Shown: positions 7,625 through 15,886 of the stretch, piece by piece | Position numbering within the stretch: position 1 is the stretch's first letter | Layout: each line of letters opens with the position of its first letter | Assembly (NCBI GenBank): GCA_045599305.1 | Contig: JAZRVU010000008.1 | Location: 1 to 43,413, forward strand | Length of the DNA stretch: 43,413 nucleotides | From: SIG588 sp045599305 | Lineage (GTDB): Bacteria > Bacillota > Clostridia > Oscillospirales > Acutalibacteraceae | Direction: 5' to 3' | Notes under the pieces: model-generated | Seen by the model: the letters and a program-made list of their open reading frames with translations, nothing else | The model's database searches: none | What the model was told of the DNA's origin: nothing | Program-made: the position numbers and the translations under genes

Positions 7625-7653
7625 TTGACAGGTGCGGCGAAATCGTATATACT
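7625..7653 (+). promoter_or_regulatory. Promoter of galE
   Basis: TTGACA, 17 bases, TATACT, about 30 bases before the galE start; near-perfect consensus and back to back with the dinB promoter. Confidence 0.8.
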
Positions 7654-7683
7654 GGAGCAAACTGTGGAAAATGAGGCGAGGAC

Positions 7684-8700
7684 ATGGCAATTCTCATCAC
7701 CGGCGGCTGCGGGTACATCGGCAGCCACACCTGTGTGGAAATGGTCGGTGCCGGACGCGACGTCGTGGTACTGGACAATCTTTACAATGCAAAGCCCGAG
7801 ACACTGCGGCGTGTGCAGGAGCTGTGCGGAAAAGAACTCCCGTTTTATCAGGCGGACATCCGCGACGAGGCGGCCCTGCGCGACGTGTTCCGCCGCCACG
7901 ACATCGAGGCCGTCATCCACTTCGCCGGCCTGAAAGCGGTGGGCGAATCGGTGCAGAAGCCGCTGGCGTATTTCGACAACAACGTGGGCGGCACCGTGAC
8001 CCTTTGCCGGGTGATGAACGAATGCGGCTGCAAGCGCATCGTGTTCAGTTCCTCCGCCACCGTATACGGCGGGCAGAACCCCTCCCCGCTCAAGGAGACG
8101 ATGCCCACCGGCGCCGTCACCAACCCCTACGGCCGCACCAAATACATGATCGAAGAGATCTTAAAGGATCTGTGCGTCTCCGACCCCGAGTGGACGGCGG
8201 TGCTGCTGCGCTATTTCAACCCCATCGGTGCCCACGAGAGCGGCCGCATCGGTGAGGATCCCAACGGCATCCCGAACAACCTGATGCCCTACATCCTGCA
8301 GGTCGGGGTGGGCCGGCGGGAGAAGCTGTCGGTCTTCGGCGACGATTACCACACCCCCGACGGCACCGGCGTGCGGGACTACATCCATGTGGTCGACCTC
8401 GCGCTCGGGCATCTGAAGGCGGTGGACTACGCCATGACCCACACGGGCGCCGAGGCGATCAATCTGGGCACCGGCCGCGGCACGAGCGTGCTGGAACTGG
8501 TGCACGCCTTTGAAAAGGTCTACGGCAAGCCGCTGCCCTATGTCATCGCCCCCCGCCGTGCGGGCGATATCGACGTCTGCTTTGCCGAAACGGAAAAGGC
8601 CCGCCGGCTGCTGGGCTGGACGGCCGAACGGGACGTGGACGATATGTGCCGCGACGCATGGAAATGGCAATCGCTGAATCCGATGGGCTACGACGGCTGA
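7684..8700 (+). CDS. galE: UDP-glucose 4-epimerase
   Basis: 338 residues, typical length. It carries the NAD-binding TGGCGYIGSHT at residues 5-15, the SSSATVYG serine motif and the catalytic Y-x-x-x-K in NPYGRTKYMIEE, plus the C-terminal ADPSKA-like region (FAETEKARRLLGW). It interconverts UDP-glucose and UDP-galactose (some homologues also the N-acetyl forms), supplying galactosyl donors for cell-wall polymers and closing the Leloir pathway. Driven by its own strong promoter; ends at a hairpin that overlaps the next ribosome site. Confidence 0.96.
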   Translation: MAILITGGCGYIGSHTCVEMVGAGRDVVVLDNLYNAKPETLRRVQELCGKELPFYQADIRDEAALRDVFRRHDIEAVIHFAGLKAVGESVQKPLAYFDNNVGGTVTLCRVMNECGCKRIVFSSSATVYGGQNPSPLKETMPTGAVTNPYGRTKYMIEEILKDLCVSDPEWTAVLLRYFNPIGAHESGRIGEDPNGIPNNLMPYILQVGVGRREKLSVFGDDYHTPDGTGVRDYIHVVDLALGHLKAVDYAMTHTGAEAINLGTGRGTSVLELVHAFEKVYGKPLPYVIAPRRAGDIDVCFAETEKARRLLGWTAERDVDDMCRDAWKWQSLNPMGYDG

Positions 8701-8715
8701 TAAACGACACGCATA

Positions 8716-8761
8716 GATCCCCTCCCTGCCGCATAGGGTTGTGGCAAGGAGGGGATCTTTT
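8716..8761 (+). terminator. Hairpin after galE whose 3' arm holds the pdaA ribosome site
   Basis: GATCCCCTCCCTGCC (8716-8730) pairs with GGCAAGGAGGGGATC (8743-8757) with one mismatch, and is followed by TTTT. The AAGGAGG at 8746-8752 that serves ATG 8762 lies entirely inside the stem. It can act as a weak terminator and as a block on translation of read-through mRNA. Confidence 0.7.
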
Positions 8762-9568
8762 ATGGTATTCGTGCTCAAGCGCCGACACATCGCCGTGGCG
8801 CTGCTGGTAGCGGCAGTACTCATCATGGTGCCGATAGCGGCGTCGCTGCCTGCGGCCGAGCAGACCGGCGGCAGCGTGACCAACTGGGGGCTCAGCTTTC
8901 CCGCCGAGGGGCAGCAGCCCATCGGCAATGCCACCGCGGCGGAACTGGCGCAGTATGACGCGTGGTTTGTGGGCGGGCAGCAGAAGGTGATCTACCTCAC
9001 CTTCGACGCGGGATATGAAAACGGCTGCACTCCCGCCATTCTGGACGCGCTGAAAAAGCACAATGCCAAGGCCGCTTTCTTTCTGGTGGGCAACTATCTC
9101 GAGACCGCACCCGAACTGGTCTGCCGCATGGTGGAGGAGGGGCACACGGTGGGCAACCACACCTATCACCACCCGGATATGTCCGCCATCGGCACAAAGG
9201 AGTCCTTTGAAGCGGAGCTGACCGCCACCGAGGAAAAATTCCGTGAGATCACCGGGCAGGAGATGTCCCGCTACTACCGCCCGCCGCAGGGGAAATACAG
9301 CACGCAGAATCTCGCTTTTGCCAAGGAGATGGGCTACACCACCGTCTTCTGGAGCCTCGCCTATGTGGACTGGTATCAAAACGATCAGCCCACACCCGAA
9401 CAGGCGTATGCCAAACTGATCCCCCGCATCCACAACGGAGCGGTGGTGCTGCTGCACAGCACCTCGCAGACCAACGCCGCCATTCTGGATGAGCTGCTCG
9501 GGCGGTGGGAGGCGCTGGGCTACCGCTTCGGCACACTGGACGAACTGACGAAGACCGAGGCCGCTTGA
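8762..9568 (+). CDS. pdaA: PdaA-type polysaccharide deacetylase (muramic delta-lactam pathway)
   Basis: 268 residues with an N-terminal membrane/signal helix (9-28). The NodB-fold motifs are TFDAGYENG (80-88, the PdaA variant of TFDDG), HTYHH (133-137, metal ligands), RPPQG (173-177) and LLHSTS (231-236). PdaA removes acetyl groups from N-acetylmuramic acid during spore cortex delta-lactam formation in Bacillus; presence of the PdaA-specific motif suggests a spore former, but this is inference. The ATG is supported by AAGGAGG; a GTG at 8741 would start inside the hairpin and is rejected. Confidence 0.88.
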   Translation: MVFVLKRRHIAVALLVAAVLIMVPIAASLPAAEQTGGSVTNWGLSFPAEGQQPIGNATAAELAQYDAWFVGGQQKVIYLTFDAGYENGCTPAILDALKKHNAKAAFFLVGNYLETAPELVCRMVEEGHTVGNHTYHHPDMSAIGTKESFEAELTATEEKFREITGQEMSRYYRPPQGKYSTQNLAFAKEMGYTTVFWSLAYVDWYQNDQPTPEQAYAKLIPRIHNGAVVLLHSTSQTNAAILDELLGRWEALGYRFGTLDELTKTEAA

Positions 9569-9574
9569 ACACGA

Positions 9575-9612
9575 CAGGCCGGGAAGATAATCCTTCCCGG
9601 CCTGCGTTTTTT
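9575..9612 (+). terminator. Terminator of pdaA
   Basis: CAGGCCGGGAAG pairs with CTTCCCGGCCTG and is followed by a CGTTTTTT run. It also marks the left edge of the phage-derived unit. Confidence 0.9.
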
Positions 9613-9910
9613 ATGCTGTGACCGCGAGGCCGCGGATGTCCGTCATCAGCGTCTCCACAAACCCGTTGCCGCCCAGACTGTGATAGGCGGCATAGAGTTC
9701 CTCGGCCGTGGCAAGGCAGTAGGGATCGATCTTCCCCTGCGCCACAGCCGCCGCGTGCAGCGACAGGATGCGATCCTTGAGCAGCGCCTTCTGCGCCGAC
9801 TGCAGCACCCGGAACAACTCCAGATTGTGCCGCAGCACCCGGAAAGCGTAGCCCGCGAACGCCGTCATCGCCGCCGAGGCCAGCACCTGCAGTACGTCAG
9901 ACCAGTTCAT
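9611..9910 (-). CDS. Small phage membrane protein near the lysis genes
   Basis: 99 residues with one N-terminal hydrophobic helix (about 8-27) and a charged C-terminal domain containing LLKDRIL and YHSLGGNG. This layout recurs downstream of holin genes in Gram-positive phages, where its role (accessory holin or spanin-like) is unproven. The ATG at 9910 has GAGG just upstream; its start is 15 bases after the endolysin stop. Last gene of the phage operon. Confidence 0.65.
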   Translation of the reverse strand: MNWSDVLQVLASAAMTAFAGYAFRVLRHNLELFRVLQSAQKALLKDRILSLHAAAVAQGKIDPYCLATAEELYAAYHSLGGNGFVETLMTDIRGLAVTA

Positions 9911-9924
9911 CGTCCTCACCCCCG

Positions 9925-10671
9925 TCACGTCGGAAGATCGTCGATCTTGCCGGCGTATTTCTGCAATATCAGCCGCGCATCGGCCGAGTTGATGTCACCG
10001 TCACCGTCCACATCACCCGCCGCGGCCGCCGCTTCATCAAGCGTCGCTTTGCCGGCGTAGGCCTGCAGCACCAGCCGCGCATCGGTCGAATCGACACGGC
10101 CGTCGCCGTTCACGTCGCCGGACGCGCGGTAGGGGTCGACGAAGGGCAGCCCCCAGATCTCACAGAAAGCGCGGGCGGTGTATGCCGCAAGCAGGCGCAT
10201 ATTGGCGTGCAGCCAGGCGGCATCCTCGGGGTTGTCGTGGAACACCAGTTCCTCGTAGATGCAGACGGCAGACGTCTGCAGGATCTCGTAAAGCTCGCTG
10301 TTCGTCTTGACCGTGACGGGATAGGGATAGATCAGGCGCCGCCATTTGGCCAGCGTCTCGGCCCACGCCCTGCCCGCGCCGGCGGGGAACACCATCGGCC
10401 GACTGCCCCGCGCCGTGCCGTCGGAGCCGTTGGTATGCACCACATAGTGCAGATCGGCTCCCCACGCGTTGCTCTCACGCACCGCGCGGGATACCCCCTC
10501 CGAACCGACCTTGTCGGCGCCGTTGCGCCGCCAGGCGATACCGCAGGCATCGAGGTAGGGGATCAGTTCGTCAAGGTATTCGTTCGCGTGGGTGTTTTCG
10601 GTGCATCCGGGCACCGCGCTGCACGGACGGTCGTTTCCGTGCGCCGCCGGTGAGAGATAGATCTTCGGCAT
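9925..10671 (-). CDS. Endolysin: N-acetylmuramoyl-L-alanine amidase fused to a dockerin type I domain
   Basis: 248 residues. Residues 1-175 look like an Amidase_3-type zinc hydrolase: IYLSPAAHG (His11), Glu25 in CTENTHANEY, HYVVHTNG (His79) and catalytic YEELVFHDN (Glu141). It cuts the bond between muramic acid and the stem peptide to release phage. Residues 185-243 form a complete type I dockerin: two calcium loops, DVNGDGRVDSTD and DVDGDGDINSAD, each followed by an ARLxLQ-YAGK helix. Phage endolysins normally end in a cell-wall binding module, so a dockerin is unusual. The ATG overlaps the holin stop by one base. Binding partner (a cohesin) is not in this window. Confidence 0.85.
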   Translation of the reverse strand: MPKIYLSPAAHGNDRPCSAVPGCTENTHANEYLDELIPYLDACGIAWRRNGADKVGSEGVSRAVRESNAWGADLHYVVHTNGSDGTARGSRPMVFPAGAGRAWAETLAKWRRLIYPYPVTVKTNSELYEILQTSAVCIYEELVFHDNPEDAAWLHANMRLLAAYTARAFCEIWGLPFVDPYRASGDVNGDGRVDSTDARLVLQAYAGKATLDEAAAAAGDVDGDGDINSADARLILQKYAGKIDDLPT

Positions 10672-10886
10672 CAGGCGGTCTCCTCCTTCGGGGCACATTC
10701 CGGCAATCCGCCGAGGCTGGTCAGCACCGACAGGATGCCCGCCAGCACCATGGCGGAGACCACGGCGAGCCAGTTCACGCCGGACAGCATGGCTTCGGTA
10801 CCGATAGTGGCCACGGCCGTCTGCGCCATGGTGCGTACGGCACGGACGGCGGCGGCTTTGATCCACTTTTTGGTTTGGTTCTTCAT
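10671..10886 (-). CDS. Holin (r1t-like family)
   Basis: 71 residues. A positively charged start (MKNQTKKWIKAAA), then two predicted membrane helices (about 22-38 and 41-60) separated by a short turn near Gly, then an acidic tail. This matches the small r1t-type holins, which form the inner-membrane hole that lets the endolysin out. AAGGAG precedes the ATG. It directly precedes, and overlaps by one base, the amidase gene, the classic lysis cassette order. Confidence 0.75.
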   Translation of the reverse strand: MKNQTKKWIKAAAVRAVRTMAQTAVATIGTEAMLSGVNWLAVVSAMVLAGILSVLTSLGGLPECAPKEETA

Positions 10887-10912
10887 AGCGTTGCTCCTTT
10901 CGGTAAGGGGCA

Positions 10913-11878
10913 TCAAATGGTGAGCGAGGCCCAGAGCACGGCACACTCCGTGCCGGTCGTGTCGTATTCGTTCTCAAAAACGACGAGGCTGCCGAAATAG
11001 GGATCGGAGGTGGCGCCCGTCTGGCAGGAGATCCTCGCCGCCATCGGAGTATATCTGCTCAAATCGCCCCACTCCTGCTGCAGGCGTGCCGTACCGACGA
11101 ACCAGCCGCCTTCGAAGAAATAGCTGCTGCTCTGCTGTGCGACATAGTAGTCCGGCAGCGGATGCAGTTCGGCCACGCCGATATTGTAGCAATCCCCCTC
11201 GGCGGCACTTTTGGAGAAGACCACCGTCAAAGTGGAGGTCGGCTTACAGTTCGCGAACACGCTCCACGGTGCGGGCGTATCGCCGGAAGGGACGGAGACC
11301 GAAAGCGTCTGCGGCATATCCGCCACCGTCAGCACGTCCGACGCGTAACTCCCCGTCTGCGGGGTGGAGCGCAGCCGCTTATCGGCGTTGTAAAGCGGTA
11401 CGGCGCCGGCCGTCGGTGTGGCCGAGGCCGCACAGCCGCCGTCGGTGCCGTCGGTGCAGGCATAAAGATAGGTGCCCGTCGTTTCGGTCAGTTTATCCAG
11501 TTTATCGGCCAGTCCCTCCTGCACCGCTTCCACGGTGGGCACACAGTCGGTCACGGCGGAGGAACCCACCGTATCGGACACGTCCGCCGTGGTGAGCACC
11601 TTTCCGGGCATGGGGTTGATCCCGCCGTAGGCTGTGATCTGCCCCATGCTGTTCGACTGCGGGATGGTGCCGATTTCTCCCGTCTGCGACACGGTCAGCA
11701 TGGTCTGCTGCGCGCCCGTGTGGGCATAGACCTCGGTGGCCGTGCCGTCGGTGTCTTTGGTCAGTTTATCGGCCAGCGCATCGGTGACGGCCTTCTGGCT
11801 CATCACCTTGGTGGTGCTCTGACCGTCGGTCTGCGCGATATCGGGTCTTACCTGCCCGAGATCCACGGTCGTTGACAT
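10913..11878 (-). CDS. Putative tail fibre / receptor-binding protein
   Basis: 321 residues starting MSTTVDLGQVRPDIAQ, with SQKAVTDALADKL segments repeated as KLTKDT and KLDKLTET; these TDG-rich, short-repeat regions are typical of phage fibre shafts. The C-terminal half is beta-rich and probably the tip. No enzymatic motif. GGAGGGG precedes the ATG. It lies between another fibre-like gene and the holin, the normal position for host-recognition proteins. Confidence 0.65.
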   Translation of the reverse strand: MSTTVDLGQVRPDIAQTDGQSTTKVMSQKAVTDALADKLTKDTDGTATEVYAHTGAQQTMLTVSQTGEIGTIPQSNSMGQITAYGGINPMPGKVLTTADVSDTVGSSAVTDCVPTVEAVQEGLADKLDKLTETTGTYLYACTDGTDGGCAASATPTAGAVPLYNADKRLRSTPQTGSYASDVLTVADMPQTLSVSVPSGDTPAPWSVFANCKPTSTLTVVFSKSAAEGDCYNIGVAELHPLPDYYVAQQSSSYFFEGGWFVGTARLQQEWGDLSRYTPMAARISCQTGATSDPYFGSLVVFENEYDTTGTECAVLWASLTI

Positions 11879-11892
11879 ATATGTCCCCTCCT

Positions 11893-12774
11893 TTAAATAT
11901 CCACACACAGGTGGCCGTCATCGTTCACATAGAAATCCGGTGCCGCCTCGCCCTCATAGGTCAGCTGCAGATGCCCGGCACTGTCGATGGCAAAGGCGAA
12001 CATCCAATTACCGGGGTCGCCCTTGTCCCCTTTCAGGTTGGCTGAGGAGGTGCCGGAGGCGGAGGTCACCGAAAGGGTGGTGCCGCTCCACGAATGGGTG
12101 CAGGACGTCCCGTCCGCCCCCCGCACGCAGCCGAGATACTGCCAGGTGTCCTCGCCGGTCATCTTATAGACAGTATATGCGCTCACGTTGAAATAGGCAT
12201 CGCCCGGTCGGGCACCGGCCACCGTGGCCGTGATGGCGGACCCGGTGCCGCTCACCGCCGTGCCGAACCACCAGGTGGCGCCGTCAAAATCGCCGTCGTC
12301 GCGCTGCTGCAGCAGCGTGGCGGCGGCCTCGTCCGCGCCGTCGGCGGCGGCCAGACAGTCGGCGATGAGCGCCGAAAGGCCCCGCCCGGGGAAATCACGC
12401 CATACGGCCGGCTCCCCGTCACGCGAATCGAAATAGAGATATCCCACCGGACTGTAGGTCACCACCGTCTCCGGCAGGCCCTCGCCCGCGGTGGTGGCCG
12501 CCGCCAGCCGGATCTCGGCCAGTCCGCCGGCCATCGTCCAGGCAAACGGCAGCGGCACCGTCACCGTCTGGGAATCCACCTCCAGAAACGGGGTGGTGTC
12601 AAACGCGCCCGCACCGTCGATGTATTCCGCCCGGACAAGGTAGTCCGCCTCGATCCACGCCGTCGGCAGAGTGAACACCACCGCGGTGGCCTGGTGGTCG
12701 CCCTGTACCCCCGCATGCTGCGGCGTATTCGGCACCAGCACGGAGCCGGAAAAGGAAAATTGCACTGTATTCAT
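11893..12774 (-). CDS. Putative tail fibre / baseplate-like protein with collagen-like segment
   Basis: 293 residues. The N-terminal half looks like a beta-sandwich tail-attachment module (PNTPQHAGVQGDHQAT is a common phage motif); near residue 245 there is a short collagen-like GDKGDPG and a beta-rich end. Such GxY triplets trimerise fibre proteins. It precedes the 321-residue fibre gene and together they likely form the host-binding part of the tail. The ribosome site (AAGGA) is modest. Confidence 0.6.
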   Translation of the reverse strand: MNTVQFSFSGSVLVPNTPQHAGVQGDHQATAVVFTLPTAWIEADYLVRAEYIDGAGAFDTTPFLEVDSQTVTVPLPFAWTMAGGLAEIRLAAATTAGEGLPETVVTYSPVGYLYFDSRDGEPAVWRDFPGRGLSALIADCLAAADGADEAAATLLQQRDDGDFDGATWWFGTAVSGTGSAITATVAGARPGDAYFNVSAYTVYKMTGEDTWQYLGCVRGADGTSCTHSWSGTTLSVTSASGTSSANLKGDKGDPGNWMFAFAIDSAGHLQLTYEGEAAPDFYVNDDGHLCVDI

Positions 12775-12790
12775 GTGGGCTCACGTCCTT

Positions 12791-13426
12791 TCACTTGATC
12801 TTCACGCCCTTGGCCGCGGCAGACAGCTCCGCCTTATACCGGGCGGTCGCGGCGGTCTGATCCGCCTTGTAGCGCGCCGTTTCGTCGTTCAGCAGCGCCT
12901 TGTAGCGGCTGTTCGCCTGCGTCTGTGCCGCATTGTAGAGCGTGTTGCCTTTAGCGGCAATGTCGTTCGCGGCAGACGCACGCAGTTTGGCCGCGCTTTC
13001 GTCACGGCTGCTCTGCTGTTCGGCCAGCCATGCGGCCAGCTTCTGCGCGATCTCGGCCAAGGCCGCCGCCTGTTCGGCCGTCACGGCGGCATCGCTTTCC
13101 GCCTTTTGCCGGTCGGCCGCCGCCAGTGCCGCCGTCTTCAGGCCGGAGGCCGAGAGCCCCCACTCCGAAAGCTGCCGCTGCCAGCGGCGGCGGTTCACCT
13201 CCCGCTGCCACGCGTTATCGGCATATCGACTGACCGACCCGGCACGCGTCTGCCGCTGCTGTGCGGCCGACTGCCGCCGCTTATCCGCCGCGGCGACCTC
13301 ATCTGCCATCTGCAGCTGCCGGATCTCCTCCTCTGCCGCCGACTGCCGGGCGGCCGCGTATTGTGCCGTCTGCGCGGCGGCATCGGCCAGTGCCGCGCGC
13401 TGCACTTCCTCAAATGTGATGGCCAC
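12791..13426 (-). CDS. Alanine-rich coiled-coil phage protein, possible ejection or tail component
   Basis: 211 residues, almost entirely alpha-helical with very high Ala, Gln and Arg. A long coiled coil (about 10-80) and a second (110-165) are followed by near-repeats RYKALLNDE, RYKADQTAA, RYKAELSAA. No known domain. A GTG start with GGGGGA upstream overlaps the preceding stop by 17 bases. In short-tailed phages helical ejection proteins occupy this place between the tail nozzle and fibres; that assignment is inference only. Confidence 0.5.
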   Translation of the reverse strand: MAITFEEVQRAALADAAAQTAQYAAARQSAAEEEIRQLQMADEVAAADKRRQSAAQQRQTRAGSVSRYADNAWQREVNRRRWQRQLSEWGLSASGLKTAALAAADRQKAESDAAVTAEQAAALAEIAQKLAAWLAEQQSSRDESAAKLRASAANDIAAKGNTLYNAAQTQANSRYKALLNDETARYKADQTAATARYKAELSAAAKGVKIK

Positions 13427-15440
13427 GCATCATATCCCCCTTCACCGTTTCATTGGCCATATCGTAGCACACCGTCAGCGTGCCCACCGCCACGGCGCCC
13501 TCGAAAGAGAGCCGCAACCCGAACCGCCGCGTGCGCGCCACATGCGGTGTCCAGCGGCAGGGGCGCCAGAAGCCGGTGTCGGTGGCCGTCCGGGCGCCGA
13601 CCGCGACCGGGCGGACGGCCGCGTGTGCCGCCTCGTCGGTCAGCCATGTGGCATCCACCGTACACGGCTCCCGGGCGCCGACCTCCAACTGCACATCCCG
13701 CACGGTCTTGCACACATCCGGGCGACCCATGTCGTAGATGCCGGTGGAAAGACTGCTTTTGATCGGCTGCTCGTGCGGCATACCACCGGGCAGAAGCACC
13801 TTGTCCACCGTGCCGCCCAGCAGATAGCTGCGGCCGCTCAGATCCACCGCCGTCACCCGGCCACCCACGTTCACGAGCCGTTCCGCCAAAATCTGCACCG
13901 GGACCTGCCAGCGGTACCACGTCATGCCGCGCTGCGCCAGTTCATCCCCCGTGGAAAAGGAGGAGAGCCGCTCAAAAGCGGTGTCGGCATAGCGGAACAG
14001 CCAGATATCGAGGCCGACAGCCAGCAGGTACCACCCCTCATAACAGACGGCGGTAGCCGCACGCAGTGTCAGCACCGGCTCCTTTTGCAGGGCGGAAGAC
14101 ACCATGCCGGAGAGTTCCCGCACCGTGCAGCCGCTGTAGGCGTTGCCGGCCAGCAGGGTGTACACCTTGCCTTCACCGGTGAGCCACACCAGCCGGTTGC
14201 GGCACAGACGCAGGGTATCCGGACAGTCACAGCCGATCTCGTTGTGCAGCGGCGAGAGGGTGAAGCAGGCCTCGGCCAGTTCGGCGTCCGCCTGCCGGTA
14301 CATATAGGAGGCCGCGTAAATTTCGTGCTCCTTGAACACGATCAGCCGTTCGCCCTGCTTGCCGAAGGCCGTCACCGCCTGTGAGGGCTCCCCCACCGCC
14401 ACATAGTTGGAGGCCGGAAAATAGAGCGGCTGCTCCACGGCGCTCCAGTAGATGCGCTCGGGGAAGAGTGGATTGCCGCCCGCGAACAGGCGGTTGCCGC
14501 CGAGCAGACCGCTGTTGGTGCCGCCGAAAAAGCAGCCGAACCGCATCTGCCCGATCAGCGAGGCGTCCTCGTCCTCGGTACAGGCGGTGACGGTGAGCCC
14601 GTCCGACACCCCCGAGGCGGGCGGCGCGACGGGCGTGTCCTCGTCATCCGTGAACCACAATAGCCGGCGGGCATGGGAGCAATGCAGCTGCATCCCGTCG
14701 CTCTGCACCGTCTCCTCCGCGTCCTCACCCACCGGGATCACATGACGCACCGACACCCCGTTCGCGTTCACGCAGTCCACCGTGATGGGGTAACTTTCAC
14801 TGAGCGTATCCACCGGCAGGTGAAAGAAGCGCCCCTCCCCGCCGGTGGTGTAGCGCGCCCGGAAAGCGGGGGTGAGCAGATTGCGCTCCTCCGGCCGGGC
14901 GGCGGCAGGCGGCGTATCGGTGACGTAATAGGTGCCCTGCCCGCCGGTGAGCAGCAGCGGCACATACACCATATCGGCCAGCGACTGATACCCCCCGGCG
15001 GCCAGCGGCGCCCACGCGCTGCCGTCCCCCAAAAAGAGGATGGTGCCGTCCCCCGCTCCGCCCGGCCAGCCGGCGAGCCGTTCGGGGGTGCAGCACACCC
15101 GCCAGAAATTGTTCTGCCGCACGATGAGCGACTGCGGATTTTCCCGCCGGGTGCCGTCCTCCAGAAACTCGCCCGTGTAAAGCGCCACGCCGTTTTGCCG
15201 GGTCACGAAGCGGGCATCCGCGCCGGGGAGATAGGTGCGGGTGCCGTACTCCGAAGCGGCATCCGCCACCCGCAGCGCGGGACGGCTGCACAGCACGTCA
15301 TCGTGCCACCACAGGTTCACCGCCGCGGTCAGCTGATCGTCCGCCACCTCGCTGGGCAGCGCGCGCAGATTCAGGCCGCCCGAAAGCGCCTTGACCGTCA
15401 TGCGGCCGCGCCGTCCCCGCCCGATGGAGAGATATCTCAT
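13410..15440 (-). CDS. Large tail protein, P22 gp10-like (tail nozzle / DNA stabilisation), tentative
   Basis: 676 residues. After MRYLSIGRGRRG the opening KALSGGLNLRALPSEVADDQL and the WWHDDVLCSRPAL segment fit a recurring pattern of phage tail-hub proteins (GGL-N ... N-W ... RPG/RPAL) that build the nozzle of short tails. The rest is beta-rich, consistent with a propeller-like fold. No nuclease or lysozyme motif. It starts in an ATGA overlap with the adaptor gene. Exact role is inferred from composition and position between head completion and fibre genes. Confidence 0.5.
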   Translation of the reverse strand: MRYLSIGRGRRGRMTVKALSGGLNLRALPSEVADDQLTAAVNLWWHDDVLCSRPALRVADAASEYGTRTYLPGADARFVTRQNGVALYTGEFLEDGTRRENPQSLIVRQNNFWRVCCTPERLAGWPGGAGDGTILFLGDGSAWAPLAAGGYQSLADMVYVPLLLTGGQGTYYVTDTPPAAARPEERNLLTPAFRARYTTGGEGRFFHLPVDTLSESYPITVDCVNANGVSVRHVIPVGEDAEETVQSDGMQLHCSHARRLLWFTDDEDTPVAPPASGVSDGLTVTACTEDEDASLIGQMRFGCFFGGTNSGLLGGNRLFAGGNPLFPERIYWSAVEQPLYFPASNYVAVGEPSQAVTAFGKQGERLIVFKEHEIYAASYMYRQADAELAEACFTLSPLHNEIGCDCPDTLRLCRNRLVWLTGEGKVYTLLAGNAYSGCTVRELSGMVSSALQKEPVLTLRAATAVCYEGWYLLAVGLDIWLFRYADTAFERLSSFSTGDELAQRGMTWYRWQVPVQILAERLVNVGGRVTAVDLSGRSYLLGGTVDKVLLPGGMPHEQPIKSSLSTGIYDMGRPDVCKTVRDVQLEVGAREPCTVDATWLTDEAAHAAVRPVAVGARTATDTGFWRPCRWTPHVARTRRFGLRLSFEGAVAVGTLTVCYDMANETVKGDMMRGHHI

Positions 15441-15817
15441 TCTCCCCACCCCGCTCCCGGCAGCACATCACGGCGCCGCACCGGGCGGCGCTGGGCGGCG
15501 CGCTTCTGATTGTACAAAGCGGCAAACAACTGCTGGTTGTCGCCGTCGCTCTCGGTCTGTGCCACCAGCATGGCCACGCCGTAGGGCGCCGCGTCATGCA
15601 CACAGCGTGCCGAAAGCTGCAGCGGCTCCTCCAGATGGGTGAGCTCGCGAAACTCGCCGCGATGCTCTGCGAACCACAGATCCCCGTAGATCTGATTGAC
15701 CAGCGGCAGCGCCCGCTTGAACAGTTCGGCATACTGCTGCCCGTCCAGACGGCCGTTGGCATCGGTGTAGTTGAGCAGGCGCATGGCCCGCTCCCACACA
15801 TCCCGTCCTGTTTTCAT
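15437..15817 (-). CDS. Putative head-tail adaptor protein
   Basis: 126 residues, mainly helical, starting MKTGRDVWERAMRLLNY. Length, helix content and position immediately downstream of the capsid gene fit head-completion/adaptor proteins of the P22 gp4 or HK97 gp6 type. The start is set by AAGGAGG 10 bases before ATG 15817; the longer open frame has no ribosome site. Confidence 0.6.
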   Translation of the reverse strand: MKTGRDVWERAMRLLNYTDANGRLDGQQYAELFKRALPLVNQIYGDLWFAEHRGEFRELTHLEEPLQLSARCVHDAAPYGVAMLVAQTESDGDNQQLFAALYNQKRAAQRRPVRRRDVLPGAGWGE

Positions 15818-15886
15818 CGGAAAGCCTCCTTTCCCGATCCCGCGCAGGGCGGGGCGCCCCCGGCGCCCCACCCGCGGCAGGAGTCA

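Noticed and set aside
8741..8761. GTG start for pdaA at 8741
   Set aside because: It lies inside the hairpin; ATG 8762 has AAGGAGG at proper distance.
13410..15440. Tape measure protein
   Set aside because: No long coiled coil or membrane segments; it is beta-rich with a tail-hub-like start.
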